DNA from: Dyella_B sp035486915
Lineage (GTDB): Bacteria; Pseudomonadota; Gammaproteobacteria; Xanthomonadales; Rhodanobacteraceae
Assembly: GCF_035486915.1 (NCBI RefSeq)
Contig: NZ_DATHMR010000177.1
Location: 1 to 36,392, forward strand
Direction of reading: 5' to 3'
DNA length: 36,392 bases
Position numbers and translations under genes: made by a program. Of this stretch, positions 7,784 to 15,592 are shown one piece after another (positions within the stretch are counted from its first letter, which is position 1; each line of letters opens with the position of its first letter). Below the pieces are notes generated by a model. It ran no database searches. It saw only the letters and a list, made by a program, of their open reading frames with translations, and was not told the DNA's origin.

Positions 7784-8353
7784 TCAATCGCACCTGGTAG
7801 CCGCAAGCGATTTGGCAAGTTGATCGATAGGGCGGATTTTTAAAGCCTCCAAATCCGAGGCGAGCATTTGCGCTATCGAGAGCGTGTCTTCCCTGGCTTG
7901 CCGTCGTTCCACCACAAACAGGCGCATCACCTTGCACCACAGCCGGGATTGCGCTTGGAGTTCGAACACCACCACCGCCGCTGCAAGGCGCGCGAGGTCT
8001 GCAGTCATATGGAGTGCGATTGCCGCCCGGGCGATCGCTTGTAACCGGCCTGGAGAGAGCAACCGACTAACGCGTCTTTCAATGGACTGCGACTTCGACC
8101 CCTGGAGCTCACCCGATTCGTGCAGGGCATGATAGAGAAGCGCCCATAAAACACGTTCCAAACGCCTGGCCAGACGTTGATCCTGGGGCTCGAAATCAAC
8201 AGCGTTTCTTTCCAGAAGAGTCGTTGCCACGCCCCATGATCGTGAAAACTGCGCGTCCATCCCACGTGTGTTGCGTCTGGGAAAGGGAAATGGCACGACA
8301 TTGTTGGGAAGGCTGTCGTCAGACGGCTCGGCAATGAATGGCGATGTCGTCAT
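7784..8353 (-). CDS. Uncharacterised protein, third gene of a LysR operon
   Basis: A 189-residue soluble, mostly helical protein that I do not recognise. The first 30 residues are polar and proline-rich; the rest is rich in Ala, Leu and Arg, with long amphipathic helices (about 55-75 and 105-165). It has no signal peptide or membrane helix and only two cysteines. The ATG overlaps the stop of the preceding 60-residue ORF in the string ATGA and has GGGGGAG close upstream, so both translational coupling and an own ribosome site are present. The operon setting behind a LysR regulator is the only functional hint. Confidence 0.72.
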   Translation of the reverse strand: MTTSPFIAEPSDDSLPNNVVPFPFPRRNTRGMDAQFSRSWGVATTLLERNAVDFEPQDQRLARRLERVLWALLYHALHESGELQGSKSQSIERRVSRLLSPGRLQAIARAAIALHMTADLARLAAAVVVFELQAQSRLWCKVMRLFVVERRQAREDTLSIAQMLASDLEALKIRPIDQLAKSLAATRCD

Positions 8354-8532
8354 AACTCCCCCTTTGAATCGCGTGTCTCGATAAGCGCCCTGTAATAGGT
8401 ATCGTCAAAATGTCGGGACTCTTGAATGCCAAGGGTCTTCGGAGGCGTGGCTTGACGATTAGGCACGATCAAATTTGAAGAAACGGGCTGCTGTTTCAGA
8501 TCCATGAAGGATGCCCGTCGTAACACCGTCAA
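8350..8532 (-). CDS. 60-residue uncharacterised protein between LysR and its neighbour
   Basis: A small polar protein ending in HFDDTYYRALIETRDSKGEL. Its stop overlaps the downstream ATG (ATGA) and its TTG start at 8532 overlaps the LysR stop (TTGA), so the three frames form an uninterrupted coupled series. No good ribosome site precedes the TTG; the ATG at 8505 (MDLKQQ) is an alternative start, also without a clear ribosome site. No domain is recognised, and it may work together with the 189-residue product. Confidence 0.5.
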   Translation of the reverse strand: MTVLRRASFMDLKQQPVSSNLIVPNRQATPPKTLGIQESRHFDDTYYRALIETRDSKGEL

Positions 8533-9431
8533 GCAGGTGCGGCGGATTTCATATAGTCAATGAATACTCGCATCGGGAGCGGTACATGCTTTCGCGAGTA
8601 GTAGTAAATGACCGGGCCATTAAATGCAGGCAGCCAATCGCGCATTAACGAAACCAGCGTTCCGTCGTTGATCCATCGCGACACATACTCTTCGAAGATC
8701 AGAAGATACCCCGTGCCGCGTAGCGCCGCGGAGACAGCCACGCGTTGATTGTCTGTGACGAGGCGATTGTTTGGCTCGATCCTGATCAGTTTGCCTTTCC
8801 GTGAAAATTCCCACGGAAGAAGCGTTCCGCTCGGGAAACGGTGACGAATGGCAGGAACACGAGACAAATCCGCAATACGCGATGGCATTCCTGTTTTGTC
8901 GAGCAGCGATGGCGCTGCTACGAGAACATATCGCTGTTTACCGCCGACGGGCACACCGATCATATCGGCCGATAGGTTTTCAGCGTAACGAATGCCGAGA
9001 TCGAATCCAGCGCGCACGATGTCGATCAATGCATCCTCGACGGTGAGCTGAACATCGATGCGCGGGTATCGCGCCAGAAAGCCGGGAAGATGAGGGGCCA
9101 GGATCAACTCGGCCGCAGGAGGTGCTGCGTTGATCTTCAGTACGCCAGATGGTTCGCTATCTCCGGCGGTGGCGACTTCCAAAGCAGCATCTAGTGCAGC
9201 AAGCGCTGGCTCCACATGCGTAAGTAGTGCCAAACCTGCCTCGGTGAGCGCCATGCTGCGTGTCGTGCGGTGAAACAGTCTTACCTGCATCTGTTCTTCA
9301 AGGACTCGAAGGCGGTCACTCATCCGTGAAACAGGCACGTTGCACTTAGACGCGGCGCGTCTTAGCCCTCCCTCTTTGGCGATCGCGATAAACAGGTCCA
9401 GATCGGTTTCGGCGCGCAGTCGTGTTCGCAT
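8529..9431 (-). CDS. LysR-family transcriptional regulator
   Basis: A 300-residue regulator with the LysR helix-turn-helix in residues 10-65 (LDLFIAIAKEGGLRRAASKCNVPVSRMSDRLRVLEEQ, then LFHRTTRSMALTEAG) and a periplasmic-binding-like effector domain from about 90 (LAPHLPGFLARYPRIDVQL, DLGIRYA). The pattern is that of the AaeR/YhjC-type subgroup that controls a divergent gene. Here the divergent gene is the RidA-like gene 86 bases away, with inverted repeats between. It is also the first gene of an operon with two unknown proteins, so it may control both directions. Confidence 0.93.
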   Translation of the reverse strand: MRTRLRAETDLDLFIAIAKEGGLRRAASKCNVPVSRMSDRLRVLEEQMQVRLFHRTTRSMALTEAGLALLTHVEPALAALDAALEVATAGDSEPSGVLKINAAPPAAELILAPHLPGFLARYPRIDVQLTVEDALIDIVRAGFDLGIRYAENLSADMIGVPVGGKQRYVLVAAPSLLDKTGMPSRIADLSRVPAIRHRFPSGTLLPWEFSRKGKLIRIEPNNRLVTDNQRVAVSAALRGTGYLLIFEEYVSRWINDGTLVSLMRDWLPAFNGPVIYYYSRKHVPLPMRVFIDYMKSAAPA

Positions 9432-9433
9432 TT

Positions 9434-9469
9434 TCGGACACCTTGTTCAACATTGAATAGATTGTCCGA
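9434..9469. promoter_or_regulatory. Candidate LysR operator between divergent genes
   Basis: TCGGACA (9434-9440) and TGTCCGA (9463-9469) form a perfect inverted repeat 22 bases apart, and inside it TTCAA-CA-TTGAA (9446-9457) is a second small palindrome. The pair lies in the 86-base gap between the LysR start and the RidA-like start, where LysR proteins normally bind. That they are bound here is inference. Confidence 0.5.
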
Positions 9470-9517
9470 TCACCACATCGGGTGCAAGCTGCGCGAACCT
9501 TGAAAGGAGCTACTGCC

Positions 9518-9919
9518 ATGTCCGAACCAGTATTCAGCAATCCCGACACGCTCTTCCCGCCACCGGGGTATAGCCAAGTTGTCGAAGTCACGGGCGGGAA
9601 GCTCGTGTTCGTGGCGGGCCAGGTGGCCTTGGACAAAGCGGGATCGTTGGTCGGCGCCGGGAATTTCGCACTCCAGGCCGATCAGGTGTTTCGCAATCTA
9701 CGCGCGGCCATTGAATCGCGCGGCGGGGCGTTGAAGGACATCATCAAATTCACGATATTCGTCACCGATGTCGCGCACCTTCCGACTCTACGAGAGGTGA
9801 GGGATCGACATATCGCCGATGTCAAAAACCCTCCAGCAAGCACCCTTGTCCAGGTCTCAGCATTATTTCGGCCTGAATTCTTGATCGAAATCGAAGCAGC
9901 AGCTTGGTTGAGCGCTTAA
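9518..9919 (+). CDS. RidA-like (YjgF/UK114) family protein lacking the catalytic Arg
   Basis: A 133-residue trimer-type protein with the family order VVEVTGGKLVFVAGQVALD, GALKDIIKFTIFVTD and a C-terminal VQVSALFRPEFLIEIEAAAW. Classical RidA enzymes hydrolyse reactive enamines/imines formed by PLP enzymes, using an Arg in the motif PAR-S/T-x-V. Here the same place reads PASTLV, so that Arg is replaced by Ser; it is likely a Rid subgroup with another substrate or role. The start at 9518 has AAAGGAG eight bases upstream. It is divergent from the LysR regulator, which probably controls it. Confidence 0.9.
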   Translation: MSEPVFSNPDTLFPPPGYSQVVEVTGGKLVFVAGQVALDKAGSLVGAGNFALQADQVFRNLRAAIESRGGALKDIIKFTIFVTDVAHLPTLREVRDRHIADVKNPPASTLVQVSALFRPEFLIEIEAAAWLSA

Positions 9920-9920
9920 G

Positions 9921-9970
9921 AAAACGGGACGGAGGTAGTTGATGTCGCTTCACTACCTCCGTCCCGTTTT
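9921..9970. terminator. Bidirectional intrinsic terminator
   Basis: A perfect 18-base stem, AAAACGGGACGGAGGTAG (9921-9938) with CTACCTCCGTCCCGTTTT (9953-9970), and a 14-base loop. The A/T ends give a U-tract on both strands. It sits between the convergent RidA-like and DJ-1/PfpI genes and would end both transcripts. Confidence 0.85.
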
Positions 9971-9994
9971 CGCACTCTAACGATTCACTCGCGT

Positions 9995-10687
9995 TTACGC
10001 CGCGGCTTTGTTTGCATTCATCACACTCATCAATGCCTTGGCCGACTCCGTCGACGACGCAGGATTCTGCCCAGTAATCAGACGACCATCTACGATGGCA
10101 AAACTCTGCCAATCGGCGACTTTTTCAAAGATGCCACCCAGACGCTTGAGTTCGTCCTCGACCAGAAATGGAACAACTTTCGTCAGCCCTACGGCTTCCT
10201 CTTCAGAATTGGTGAACCCTGTAACCCGTTTTCCTTTGACGAGAGGTTCGCCTTTGTACTTCACATGGCGAAGCACGCCAGGCGCATGGCAAACAGCGGC
10301 GACGGGCTTGCCACTATTGTAGAAATCTTCGATCAATTTGATCGAGACAGGGTCCTCTGCAAGATCCCACATCGGTCCGTGGCCGCCGGAGTAGTACACG
10401 GTATCGTAGTCAGCTGCCGATACGGTGCTGAGACGATGGGTATGTGCCAGCACTTCCTGGGCTTTCTTGTCGGCTTTGAATCGAATCTGGGCCGGCGTTT
10501 GGTTGTCGGGATCGTCGCTTTTGGGATCAATCGGCGGCTGTCCGCCCTTGGGCGAGGCCACCGTTACCTGCACGCCCGCATCGGTAAAGACGTAATAGGG
10601 AGCTGCAAACTCCTCCAACCAGAACCCCGTTTTTCGACCGGTACTACCCAGCGTATCGTGGGAGGTCAGAACCAACAGAATTTTCAT
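9995..10687 (-). CDS. DJ-1/PfpI (Hsp31-like) class I glutamine-amidotransferase-fold protein
   Basis: A 230-residue protein with the nucleophile elbow AAVCHAPGVL (Cys133, His134) and an N-terminal GFWLEEFAAPYYVF segment supplying the acidic partner (Glu25 or 26). Together with YYSGGHGPMWDL (98-109) these are the marks of Hsp31/HchA-like DJ-1 proteins, which act as cofactor-independent glyoxalases or in handling reactive carbonyl damage. The start at 10687 has AGGAGA nine bases upstream; the extension to 10831 lacks support. It has no signal peptide, so it is cytosolic. With the nearby RidA-like gene it suggests a metabolite-damage theme, but the two are transcribed toward each other. Confidence 0.93.
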   Translation of the reverse strand: MKILLVLTSHDTLGSTGRKTGFWLEEFAAPYYVFTDAGVQVTVASPKGGQPPIDPKSDDPDNQTPAQIRFKADKKAQEVLAHTHRLSTVSAADYDTVYYSGGHGPMWDLAEDPVSIKLIEDFYNSGKPVAAVCHAPGVLRHVKYKGEPLVKGKRVTGFTNSEEEAVGLTKVVPFLVEDELKRLGGIFEKVADWQSFAIVDGRLITGQNPASSTESAKALMSVMNANKAAA

Positions 10688-11206
10688 TTCGGCTCTCCTG
10701 AGGTTGATTTCGAAACGGCGCACGACACCCGTTACCCCCAATCCTTGACCCCCTAACGCGTACGGCATCGCATCACCAACGCGCGCGTCGAGAAAGCAAC
10801 AACGCTGCCAACGGGGCCCGGTACGACGCATTGCTCACGTCCGCACAGATGAAGATGGATTTATCGACCCCAGCGACAGGTTCCCTGGGTTTGGCTGCGA
10901 ACAATGGTTGCCTAAGCTTCCGATAACGCGCAGGGAAACACTTCTCTCTCGACTTTATCGAGCACGCGCTACTTCACCCGCGTTGCGCGCATCTCCCGCA
11001 GCTCGATAGAGCTTAAGGGACCATCGGCAAGAGCGAGCAGCAACAAGTTATGCGACAAGATGCGTTACGTGCACGCAAACAGTCCGTTACACCCAACGTA
11101 GTCGAAGGCATGCGAACGAGAAAATGAAGCGCTGACGAAAAGAGTCGGGGTGCTTTTTGGATAGAAAAGCACTTCGTCTTTTTTCCTCCCTTGCTAATAT
11201 GCCGCA
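10688..11206. other. Gene-poor interval
   Basis: About 520 bases without a convincing gene between the DJ-1 start and the hairpins before 11248. The open frames here are Arg/Cys-rich shadows without ribosome sites. The only structured element is the hairpin with a T-run listed at 11134-11184. Confidence 0.6.
11134..11184 (+). terminator. Terminator-like hairpin, possible 3' end of an unannotated RNA
   Basis: GTGCTTTT (11150-11157) pairs with AAAAGCAC (11165-11172), the outer GACGAA (11134-11139) can pair with TTCGTC (11173-11178), and six Ts follow (11179-11184). This is intrinsic-terminator architecture on the plus strand, yet no plus-strand gene precedes it. It may end a small RNA or be chance. 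Confidence 0.35.
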
Positions 11207-11230
11207 CTGAGGAGTGCCGCCACTCCTCAG
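11207..11230. terminator. Hairpin downstream of the beta-propeller-like gene
   Basis: CTGAGGAGTG (11207-11216) and CACTCCTCAG (11221-11230) form a perfect 10-base stem with a 4-base loop, 17 bases beyond the stop of the minus-strand gene. There is no T-run, so it may be a Rho-dependent end or a 3'-protecting hairpin. Confidence 0.5.
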
Positions 11231-11247
11231 CACAGGCATGAAGGCAT

Positions 11248-12297
11248 TTAGTAGTTGAAGCCGTCGTCGCTTCGCACAATCGCGATACCGTTGGTGGCAG
11301 CGTTGTTGATGGTGACGCTACTCTTCAGATTGAAGTTACCGTCCCCATCCACGTCGAAAATCGACACGTGTGAAACCGAGCCATTGGCGTCAACAACGGC
11401 GGCGAGGCTGTCACGGTAGGTGATGTCCGTAGGATTGCCGCTAAATGTGGCAACCACTGCGGCATCCTGGATAATTTTCTGACCGTAGACGGCATAACGC
11501 GATACAGACTGGCTAGGTGAATTGGCCGAGAAAAGGAACGGCCCATCGAGCGTGACCCAGCAGGGTGCCATTTGCGTACCGGAGCCCGTGACGGTCAATA
11601 CCGAATCGTTACGTACAAGGCTGATCTCATTGGCATGGGCGATGGTCACGTACGCGTCGTTACCACGTGTAGCAAGGCCAAATGGTGCGTTGACGTTGGC
11701 TGGAATATTGGCCACCAATTTGGACGATCCGGAGACAGCGCCCTGGTTGTTCAAATCGACTGTTTCAATAGTGTTGCTCTTTTCTGTGATGATCAGTTGT
11801 CCGTTCAAGACACCGACCTGGGCGGCTGAGCCATCGGCGATAAGCAGTGGCGCCTCACCGTCGGGGTTGGCGCTTACACCGTGCCGGTCAATGAGATGCG
11901 ATTCGATGCGGGTGGCGGTAAGAATGTAAAGATGGTTGCGACCGAAAGCGACGCTGACCGGGTTGGTGATGGACGGCACGGTCTTTTCCAGTTGCAGCGG
12001 AACCCGATCGCCGCTTTTTTGAAAGACCGAAACGTTATCCGATCCGAAATTGACGACCGCGAGCAGGTCGTGGTTCTGTGCGATACCACCAGCATTGCCG
12101 GTAACGCCACCAGCGCCGCCGGTTTTGACTTGCTCAATCAACGTTCCGTGCGTGTTGTAGACGAGCAACTCATTGCTGGCGGTGTTCGATGAAGTAACGA
12201 TGAAATCGCCATCGTTCCAGCCAAAGCCGGTCTGCGCGTGGACAACACCGGCCACCATCAGCGCAAGCAGCGCCGATCCATAGATTGCCTTTTTCAT
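11248..12297 (-). CDS. Secreted beta-propeller-like protein of unknown function
   Basis: A 349-residue protein with a clear signal peptide (KK followed by ALLALMVAGVVHA, cleavage likely after residue 21). The rest is a run of short repeated strands (NELLVYNTHG, DNVSVFQKSG, NPVSVAFGRNHLYILT, APFGLATRGNDAYVTIA, NPTDITYRDSLAAVVD) typical of six- or seven-bladed NHL/lactonase-type propellers. A DVDGDGN stretch near the C-terminus could bind calcium. It is probably periplasmic or secreted; no enzyme motif is evident, so it may be a binding or structural protein. The start has GAGGAAG six bases upstream. It is divergent from the zinc-ribbon gene. Confidence 0.82.
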   Translation of the reverse strand: MKKAIYGSALLALMVAGVVHAQTGFGWNDGDFIVTSSNTASNELLVYNTHGTLIEQVKTGGAGGVTGNAGGIAQNHDLLAVVNFGSDNVSVFQKSGDRVPLQLEKTVPSITNPVSVAFGRNHLYILTATRIESHLIDRHGVSANPDGEAPLLIADGSAAQVGVLNGQLIITEKSNTIETVDLNNQGAVSGSSKLVANIPANVNAPFGLATRGNDAYVTIAHANEISLVRNDSVLTVTGSGTQMAPCWVTLDGPFLFSANSPSQSVSRYAVYGQKIIQDAAVVATFSGNPTDITYRDSLAAVVDANGSVSHVSIFDVDGDGNFNLKSSVTINNAATNGIAIVRSDDGFNY

Positions 12298-12671
12298 GGT
12301 TCTTCCTCAATTTGAGCGTAGGCGATTACGGCAACGAACGTTGCCGCGACTGGTTGCTCCCAACGACCGTGCGCATCGGCCTTTAGTTACTTCGATGAAA
12401 TCGCTTCCCGGTTACATCGCCAGGAGATAAATCGCACGCATCTGCGATGCGCTCCGCATCGTCACAAAATTTCCACGCTCGGTTCGAGCTTTGGTGAGGT
12501 CTACCATGTCGATCTGATGAAACTCATCGTTCGAGTAGGCATTTGCCAACGCGCTGAAACATTCGCGCCTGACAGAATGAGCGCGCTCTAGATGTTTGTG
12601 TGCCGGGGCTTCAACGTCGGTTCGGCCAATCTTCGATAAACTTGGCTTCACCCTTGGGCTAAAGGAACGTT
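12298..12671. other. Divergent intergenic region
   Basis: 374 bases between the starts of the propeller-like gene and the zinc-ribbon gene; both promoters must lie here. A 79-codon minus-strand frame (12412-12651) is open but starts with GTG directly on its AAGG and is not accepted. I see no strong operator or hairpin. Confidence 0.5.
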
Positions 12672-13190
12672 ATGGCAGCAAACATGAAGGCGTGTCCGGC
12701 GTGTGCGGAGATGATCCAGGCGGCGGCGCATAAGTGCCGTTATTGCGGGACGGATCTGGATGCATATGTAGCATCGCGGGAAGTGGTGGCGGAGCGGACT
12801 TTGTTTTCGGGACACCCGAAGGTGATCTACACCTTTAGTCAGTACTTCTTCGTCGTCATCACGATTGGCATTGCGCTGCTTGTTTACTGGATACGTTCTC
12901 TCGCGACAACTTACGTCATTACCAGCCAGCGCATTCGTATCGAGCGTGGGCTGTTTTCCAAGGTGCAGAACAATCTTGAACTGTTCCGCGTGGATCATTT
13001 TGATGTCGTGAAACCGTTCGGCATGAAGGTGCTTGGTCTGTGCGAAGTGCATTTGGATTCGTCGGACGAAGATATGCCGTCAGTCGTTCTTTACGGTATT
13101 CCCGATCTCGAGCGTATTGCCGATGAGTTGCGCGAGTGCTCGTTGCGTGAGCGCACGCGTCGTCGCGTGATGCCAGTGGAGCGTATGTAG
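12672..13190 (+). CDS. Zinc-ribbon plus bPH2 (DUF304-like) membrane protein
   Basis: A 172-residue protein. Four cysteines (8, 11, 22, 25; CPAC and CRYC) form a short zinc ribbon at the N-terminus. After ERTLFSGHPKVIY comes one strong membrane stretch (about 53-75) and then the bacterial PH-like pattern TTYVITSQRIRIERGLFSKVQNNLELFRVDHFDV with a C-terminal beta segment (GLCEVHLDSSDEDMPSVVLYGI). Such proteins are inner-membrane anchored with the PH domain in the cytoplasm; the role is unknown. ATG at 12672 has AAGGA six bases upstream. Confidence 0.85.
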   Translation: MAANMKACPACAEMIQAAAHKCRYCGTDLDAYVASREVVAERTLFSGHPKVIYTFSQYFFVVITIGIALLVYWIRSLATTYVITSQRIRIERGLFSKVQNNLELFRVDHFDVVKPFGMKVLGLCEVHLDSSDEDMPSVVLYGIPDLERIADELRECSLRERTRRRVMPVERM

Positions 13191-13209
13191 CTAACGCGCA
13201 AAGTTTCAC

Positions 13210-13244
13210 CTGATCTGCACAAAAGGACGGCTTTTGCGGATCAG
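13210..13244. terminator. Hairpin between convergent genes
   Basis: CTGATC with GATCAG at the outside and CAAAAG with CTTTTG at the inside form an interrupted stem around GACGG. It sits 20 bases after the bPH2 stop and touches the end of the convergent small gene. No T-run follows, so terminator function is only likely. Confidence 0.4.
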
Positions 13245-13537
13245 TGCTGCGGCTGAGTGCGCAGAATCGGCTCGTTCAGTATGGGCGACAGGCTGCTATC
13301 GAAGGAGCGCCATTGGCCGTCGAGGCCTTCAATGCTGATCATTGCGGATTTCTCGCCCGCTGCGATGGCTTTGCGGCATTGATCTGTCGCAAAGGCTAGG
13401 GCTTCCCGGCGAGAATGGAACGTAAACGCCTTCCCATTGGCGTAGAGAGACCAATCGGAAGATTCGCTGGCGGAATAGGGTAGGTAGAATTTTTTCAAAG
13501 TAGCGGTCCGCTCTGGGTCTCCACTATGGGAGCTCAT
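13241..13537 (-). CDS. Small DUF2188-like protein
   Basis: A 98-residue soluble protein. The centre, DWSLYANGKAFTFHSRREAL followed by an Ala-rich helix and then AMISIEGLDGQWRSFD, follows the order of DUF2188 proteins (Trp-containing strand, Ser/Thr turn, helix AxxxA, strand with G-DG-W/R). The function of that family is unknown. The gene is convergent with the bPH2 gene. Start at 13537 is the first ATG; the bases before it show only a weak GGAG further upstream. A second DUF2188-like protein occurs at 28042. Confidence 0.65.
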   Translation of the reverse strand: MSSHSGDPERTATLKKFYLPYSASESSDWSLYANGKAFTFHSRREALAFATDQCRKAIAAGEKSAMISIEGLDGQWRSFDSSLSPILNEPILRTQPQH

Positions 13538-13816
13538 ACGTGGAAGGCGCGTAGACGCTTGGGCAAAAAGCGCCTTGATTGCTCCGCGAACGCGGTATCG
13601 CTTGGGGGAGCTATCTGTTTTAATGTTTCGCCTCTCGGTTTCAGCTGCAACATTAATTGTCGATGCAAGGCTAGTTGCCTAAGTGGGTTCGCGATTTCTC
13701 GGAAAACGTTGGCATTTAGACGTCTAATTTGATGGCGCCATTCAGCTGGAATAATGGAACACTCGCTAAGTGCCGTTATGCCATGGTTGGCGGCAGTAAA
13801 ACGGGGTAGGAGAGTT

Positions 13817-14674
13817 ATGACGGACGCTCAGGCGTTGGTATTCGATGGGCAGAAGCGACCGTTGGGGGAAGAGACGCTTCCTTCACGCCTCTTCCGTTTT
13901 AGCAGCCGCGCCCTTGCAGCGATTACGTGGATCAGCTGCGGGATGTTTGGCCTGTACATCCTGATTTTCTACGCGGGCGCCTTGGTTTCGGGCACGGCGT
14001 CGCGATGGAACGGTGTGCTGCCGGGTCTGTATACCGCGTCGAGCACGGCTTCGACGGTTGGCATCGGCCTGCACTTTGCCGCGGGCGGTGTGATTCTGGC
14101 GCTCGGCTTCATGCAGTTGCTGAATGTGATTCGGCAACGCGCGCCTGCTGTACATCGCTGGCTGGGGCGCATTTATGTTACGGCTGCTGCGTTCGCAGGC
14201 GTGGGTGGTCTCACCTTTATCGCCGTCACTGGCACGATCGGTGGTTTGGCAATGAACGTCGGTTTCGGGCTTTACGGCGTGTTGATGGTGCTTTGCGCCG
14301 CTCAGACGTATCGGTATGCCCGGCGTCGGGAACTCGATACGCACCGCAAATGGGCCATCCGTCTGTTCGCGTTGGCGATTGGTTCGTGGCTGTATCGTAT
14401 GGAATACGGCTTCTGGTTTTTGATGACGCACAAGCTTGGCCATACACATAACTTTCACGGACCGTTCGACGTCGTGATGGCATTCTTTTTCTACATCCCC
14501 AATTTGCTCGTTGCAGAGGCATACCTGCGGGGACGTTCGGAGCAGGCGGGTGCCGCCGCCAAGCTAAGCGGTGCAGCGGTCATGGGCGTAGCCATCTGCC
14601 TTTTGGTTGTCGCGACCTATTTTTTCGCCACGCGGTACTGGTGGCCCGCCATTGTCACTGGCGCCGCAACCTGA
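13817..14674 (+). CDS. DUF2306 integral membrane protein
   Basis: A 285-residue membrane protein with about eight helices. The family signature is visible: an early long helix, then VHRWLGRIYVTAAAFAGVGGL, GFGLYGVLMVLCAAQTYRYARRRELDTHRKWAIR and SWLYRMEYG, with conserved His in HRWLGR and HRKW. DUF2306 proteins are predicted heme- or quinone-associated membrane proteins, but no activity is established. Start at 13817 has GGAG eight bases upstream; the ATG at 13754 lacks one. Confidence 0.85.
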   Translation: MTDAQALVFDGQKRPLGEETLPSRLFRFSSRALAAITWISCGMFGLYILIFYAGALVSGTASRWNGVLPGLYTASSTASTVGIGLHFAAGGVILALGFMQLLNVIRQRAPAVHRWLGRIYVTAAAFAGVGGLTFIAVTGTIGGLAMNVGFGLYGVLMVLCAAQTYRYARRRELDTHRKWAIRLFALAIGSWLYRMEYGFWFLMTHKLGHTHNFHGPFDVVMAFFFYIPNLLVAEAYLRGRSEQAGAAAKLSGAAVMGVAICLLVVATYFFATRYWWPAIVTGAAT

Positions 14675-14860
14675 CGTTCCTCGTCACATCAGTCAGTCAG
14701 GTCGTTGCGCCGCCTCGACACCAAATTCCTTCAAGCTTCGCACCAATCGGCCGATAAGTCGTACAGGCGGCAAGCGTCCTGCCGTTAGGCATGGACTGTG
14801 CAGAGACTTTTGGACGGCGAGTTCTGCTTGGACGTACGTGCGGGGCTCTGGAGGTGCGGC

Positions 14861-15238
14861 ATGGCAAAGGGGCGGCTTGAACATGCGACGCGGGGCGCGT
14901 TGGGGTGGGTTCTTTGGCTCGTTGGCGTGTCCCTGAACGTTGTGGCCATTATCTGGCTGGGGTTCCAAACACTTCGCTGGTTGCAGACCGGCGATTGGTC
15001 GAATCAACCGACTTTGTTCTCCTGGGTAAATGAAGTCTGCCCGGGAGCATGTACGTTTGCGACGAATCCGCATTCGTGGTTTGGCGCGGCGAAGCTGATC
15101 CGGTTGCTGCAGGAAATTCCGTGCGGCCTGGCACTGGCCCTTATCGGCTTCGCGCTCGCGGTGTTCAGCGTCTCGGTGACCGACAACAGGCCCGAGCCGC
15201 CACCGGTTAGAAAGTCGCGTACGTTGCCGTCGTTCTGA
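14861..15238 (+). CDS. Small membrane protein, unknown function
   Basis: A 125-residue protein with two clear hydrophobic helices (ALGWVLWLVGVSLNVVAIIWLG and IPCGLALALIGFALAVFSVSV) separated by a loop with two close cysteines (CPGAC). The C-terminus is short and basic and probably cytoplasmic. Start at 14861 has GGAGG seven bases upstream. No family recognised. It lies 186 bases after the DUF2306 gene on the same strand. Confidence 0.7.
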   Translation: MAKGRLEHATRGALGWVLWLVGVSLNVVAIIWLGFQTLRWLQTGDWSNQPTLFSWVNEVCPGACTFATNPHSWFGAAKLIRLLQEIPCGLALALIGFALAVFSVSVTDNRPEPPPVRKSRTLPSF

Positions 15239-15592
15239 TTCTTCGCTACAAATCCTGCATCGGTTTGGCCGTCCATCCGGGATGACGACTAGGTGCGCCT
15301 TTTGTTACGGCGAAAACACCTGGCTGTCGATGGCCCCCCGAGCCAGACGATCGGGCAACGATTTCGCAGCTTTGTGTCGCCACCCACCGAGCGGTTATTG
15401 GACAATGCATGCTGGGTTTTCGGCCCTGTTTCACATCGCCTGAATCTGTAACGGTATACAGATTTAATCCCCTCGAGTTTAATACCCCTCGGGCGCGAAC
15501 CATTCTGAAAGATATGGCGAACGCGGTTCGGCGCTCACCGCGTCACAGACGACATTTACCCGATACAAATATCACACGAGTGGAGACAGATC
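15239..15592. other. Intergenic region before the dehydrogenase
   Basis: 354 bases without a supported gene. It holds the inverted repeat listed at 15443-15464 and presumably the dehydrogenase promoter; other open frames lack ribosome sites and have shadow-like composition. Confidence 0.5.
15443..15464. promoter_or_regulatory. Candidate operator upstream of the dehydrogenase
   Basis: AATCTGTA (15443-15450) and TACAGATT (15457-15464) form a perfect inverted repeat with a 6-base spacer, 129 bases before the TTG start. Size and symmetry suit a TetR- or GntR-type regulator. No matching regulator gene is adjacent, so the binder is unknown. Confidence 0.4.

Noticed and set aside
12412..12651. 79-codon minus-strand frame between the propeller-like and zinc-ribbon genes
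   Set aside because: GTG start with AAGG directly attached, no family resemblance, and it fills a region where two divergent promoters are needed.
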